From Reticulitermes speratus (Eukaryota > Arthropoda > Insecta > Blattodea > Rhinotermitidae): a stretch of 64,000 nt of DNA. The notes below the pieces were generated by a model. That model made no database searches. It saw nothing but the letters and a program-made list of their open reading frames with translations, and was not told the origin of the DNA. The stretch covers positions 25,360,635-25,424,634 of the forward strand of contig JAJKFL010000005.1 of NCBI GenBank assembly GCA_021186555.1. Direction: 5' to 3'. Below, in pieces: positions 61,519 through 64,000 of the stretch (positions within the stretch are counted from its first letter, which is position 1; each line of letters starts with the position of its first letter). The position numbers and the translations under genes were made by a program.

Positions 61519-64000
61519 CTGCGACACACCAAACACACCTTGCACACAGTGGCACTTCAAACACATACCCCACGGCGGTTAGGTCGATACTGTACCAGAA
61601 TGTTATCTGCTATTATGTTCCAGGTCTATTTATTTCATGAATGATAGTCATTATACTGACATATATAATATTTTCACTTAAAGGTAATAAAATACATATT
61701 TATATACTGGCATATATATTTACCATTAGATTTAAAGTGTCAATAGCCTATTATACCTACTTTAAACAAAGATAATATAGCGCTGAGGTATTTTACCTCA
61801 GTCTGGATGGAAATAAAAGATTTTTCTTTGCATTTAAGTGTAGAGGTCTAGAAAAAATATTTTCAATAAAGCTAGAGATTTAATGTCACATAGCAAAGCC
61901 TATGTACTTTTTGTGTAATTATTATTTCATTTTCATTTCTGTTTATCGTAAAAATGATTGTCTTTCTACTAAGACACAGCTAACATCCACATTGAAATAT
62001 TATGTTATTCCCTTAAACTTTGTGTATTTGGCTGTATTAAAATAACATGTAATTTATTTCATTCATGCAGTTACATTTTTTAAAATACTACGTAATTAAA
62101 TGTCTATACTGTACTCAAAATCCATTGGTCAAAATCTCTTTCTCTTTCGTCCTAGTCTCCACTTTACTACGTCATGTAATATTTGAATATTTTTGGTCCA
62201 TGGTCTAGAGATATTCTAGCTGTATGCTATTGTATATTCCGATAGAGAAAAACCTGTCAAAATACGTGTATATGGGATTGTTAAGAGAGAAAGCGTCATG
62301 TCAAAAATATTTTGGACGCAGGCCTATAATTCTCAAAAATATCATTAGGTAGTATATACCCATCTAATATTTTGGATCCGCTATAAAATATCCACATGCC
62401 TCTACCATATTTACCATAATCGATAAATATTAAGTAACTTAAAACGATAAAAACAATAAAAACTTTCACACGTGTATCAATAAACCGGAGAAGAAATTAA
62501 AATATGATGGTAATGGGGTGGTGGTGATGACGATTATGATGATGAATATTAATTTTTTGTGACTTTAAAGTTGTAAAATTTGAATGAGCTCACTTTTAAT
62601 ATGAGGGACTTTGTCCTGAATGCAAAGTGAAAAGGTTCGGTTGAAAATCATATTTTGTAAAGCACACCTTCCTAAAAGTTCAAACCTGCTTAAGTAAGGA
62701 GACTAAGATAAGACCCTAACTGAAATTCTGGGATAGCAGCAGAGTTAATTTGATATTAAAGTTTTAGCCATATTTGGTTGGAGAATGACAAACTTAGTTA
62801 CTTAAGACTTACTGCACAAAGTTACGACCGTACACAAAATATTTGTTCAGGCTTGCCTATTAACTTAGGCTGCCTGTGTCAGGAAAGTCTTAGCTGTTTC
62901 ATGTTGTAGTTTTCTGAGTTACTGCATTGCGTAGTCTTGTTTTTGCATCAATATTTCGGCAAATACTATTGCCTCCTCCTTCAGGGTAGAAATATTTGAA
63001 ACTGTTTTCTTATGTAGGTAGATTGAAATTAACTAATAATTGATGCGTAAAAGTAATCCATTACAAGGTATATTACAATAAGTGTTTATAAATATATATA
63101 ATCGTAGGTACATCTGTGTACATGCAACAGACCTGTATAAAATCTGGATAATACTAAATAGGTTAAAAAGTGTTGAAATCTACATTTTCACTTAAAACTT
63201 GTGGACCACGTAACAGATGAATTACCATTGGTGCTTTCAAAACGTAAGTTTCAAAGATGGGACAAACAGCTTAACTATGTTAGTTCTTTATTTCCCACAT
63301 ATAGTAACACATTGGAAACGAACAAAGTAAGTCTCATACAGATTATATTGAAGAATTTCAATATAATTCATTACATATTTAACTTAAATATTAGTTAAAA
63401 TTGGATACAATAACAGGCACTCTATACAATGACCTACACGCATTTATGAGGTAATCTCGAGCCTCTCTAACTAAATACTTAAATGGGTAAAAAATCTTAC
63501 GAAAAGAGTTTAAGGAAAAGAGAGAAACATAGTTTATTACTATTCAATACACTTCTTTCTCTTGCTTACAATTTTCAGACAATTAAACAAAAGTCACATG
63601 TATATTGTGTTATCTCAAAAATCGAAATATATTGGACTGGTTTGGAAAAAAACTTGATAATATTTTCTCATTTTCTCCACCAATTAAAGGCCTTTTTAAA
63701 GAGATCATCAGAAGTTAGCGCCCGGGAATTAAAAGACTAGGAGACATAGCAGAGTAAACAAGTCAGCATTTGTATATCCTGTAAAGAGTTTAAATTCGAC
63801 TTAGATATTATTTGATGCCAGTAAATAAATGATTATGCTACAGAAAATGTTTGTTTTGATTCATGCACTGCAAAATTGGGAGTCGAATTTTTGGTTCCTA
63901 AAAAATATTTTTCTCATTCCTTCGACCTGGCCCTTTCGCTAAATTTCCTTGACTTTTTCTTAATTGTTGTTTTGTTCGCCACAGAAATTTTTTTTATAAA
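61519..64000. other. Hr51 intron or upstream sequence, no feature beyond one degenerate repeat
   Basis: About 2.5 kb, very AT-rich. I looked on the minus strand for the Cys-rich zinc-finger exons that should precede the 61.4-kb exon and found none. Only a degenerate hammerhead-like motif at 62.95 kb stands out. Confidence 0.55.
62945..62990 (-). ncRNA. hammerhead-like core, degenerate
   Basis: On the minus strand: CTGAAGG, a GGCAA-TAGTAT-TTGCC stem and GAAATATTG. A9 of the core is changed to G and GAAAC to GAAAT. It is best read as an old Penelope-type repeat end. Confidence 0.25.

Overview
The window reads as insect nuclear DNA. It is AT-rich, has long introns with GT/AG splice sites, contains no operons, and is full of interspersed repeats. 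The repeat vocabulary (tRNA-derived SINEs, jockey-type LINE 3' ends, Penelope-type fragments) recalls cockroach/termite (Blattodea) genomes. That assignment rests on recalled repeat families, not a search, so it is an inference.

Two protein genes are supported, both on the minus strand. (1) From 17,635 leftward to the window edge lie seven exons of a gene I assign to spatacsin (SPG11 family), an endolysosomal protein. They start with the initiator ATG at 17,635, and the remaining exons lie beyond base 1. Phases agree from exon 1 to 4 and from exon 6 to 7. Phase mismatches indicate a missed small exon between exons 4 and 5 and another between exons 5 and 6. (2) From 61,518 to 30,513 lie five exons of a nuclear receptor of the NR2E3/Hr51 (unfulfilled) group: the tail of the DNA-binding domain, a short linker exon, a hinge/LBD exon, a mid-LBD exon, and a terminal exon with the AF-2 helix and stop. 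All four junctions agree in phase. The zinc fingers and start codon lie beyond the right edge.

Region by region: 1-17.6 kb is spatacsin, with introns loaded with LINE, SINE and Penelope-like relics. 17.6-30.5 kb is intergenic, with repeats and one unassigned possible exon near 27.3 kb. 30.5-61.5 kb is Hr51, with introns of about 1.6, 3.5, 11.7 and 13.3 kb. 61.5-64 kb is the next Hr51 intron or upstream sequence.

The most interesting non-genic signal is a recurrent hammerhead-ribozyme-like core (CTGANGA, short stem, GAAAC) scattered through the window on both strands, usually in inverted pairs. The best case is a large inverted repeat at 56,583-57,232 carrying one motif per arm. One pair flanks a GIY-YIG endonuclease fragment of a Penelope-like retroelement, which fits the known association of minimal hammerheads with that class. 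A second notable feature is a 67-bp tandem duplication that copied the 3' end and splice donor of a spatacsin exon into its downstream intron.
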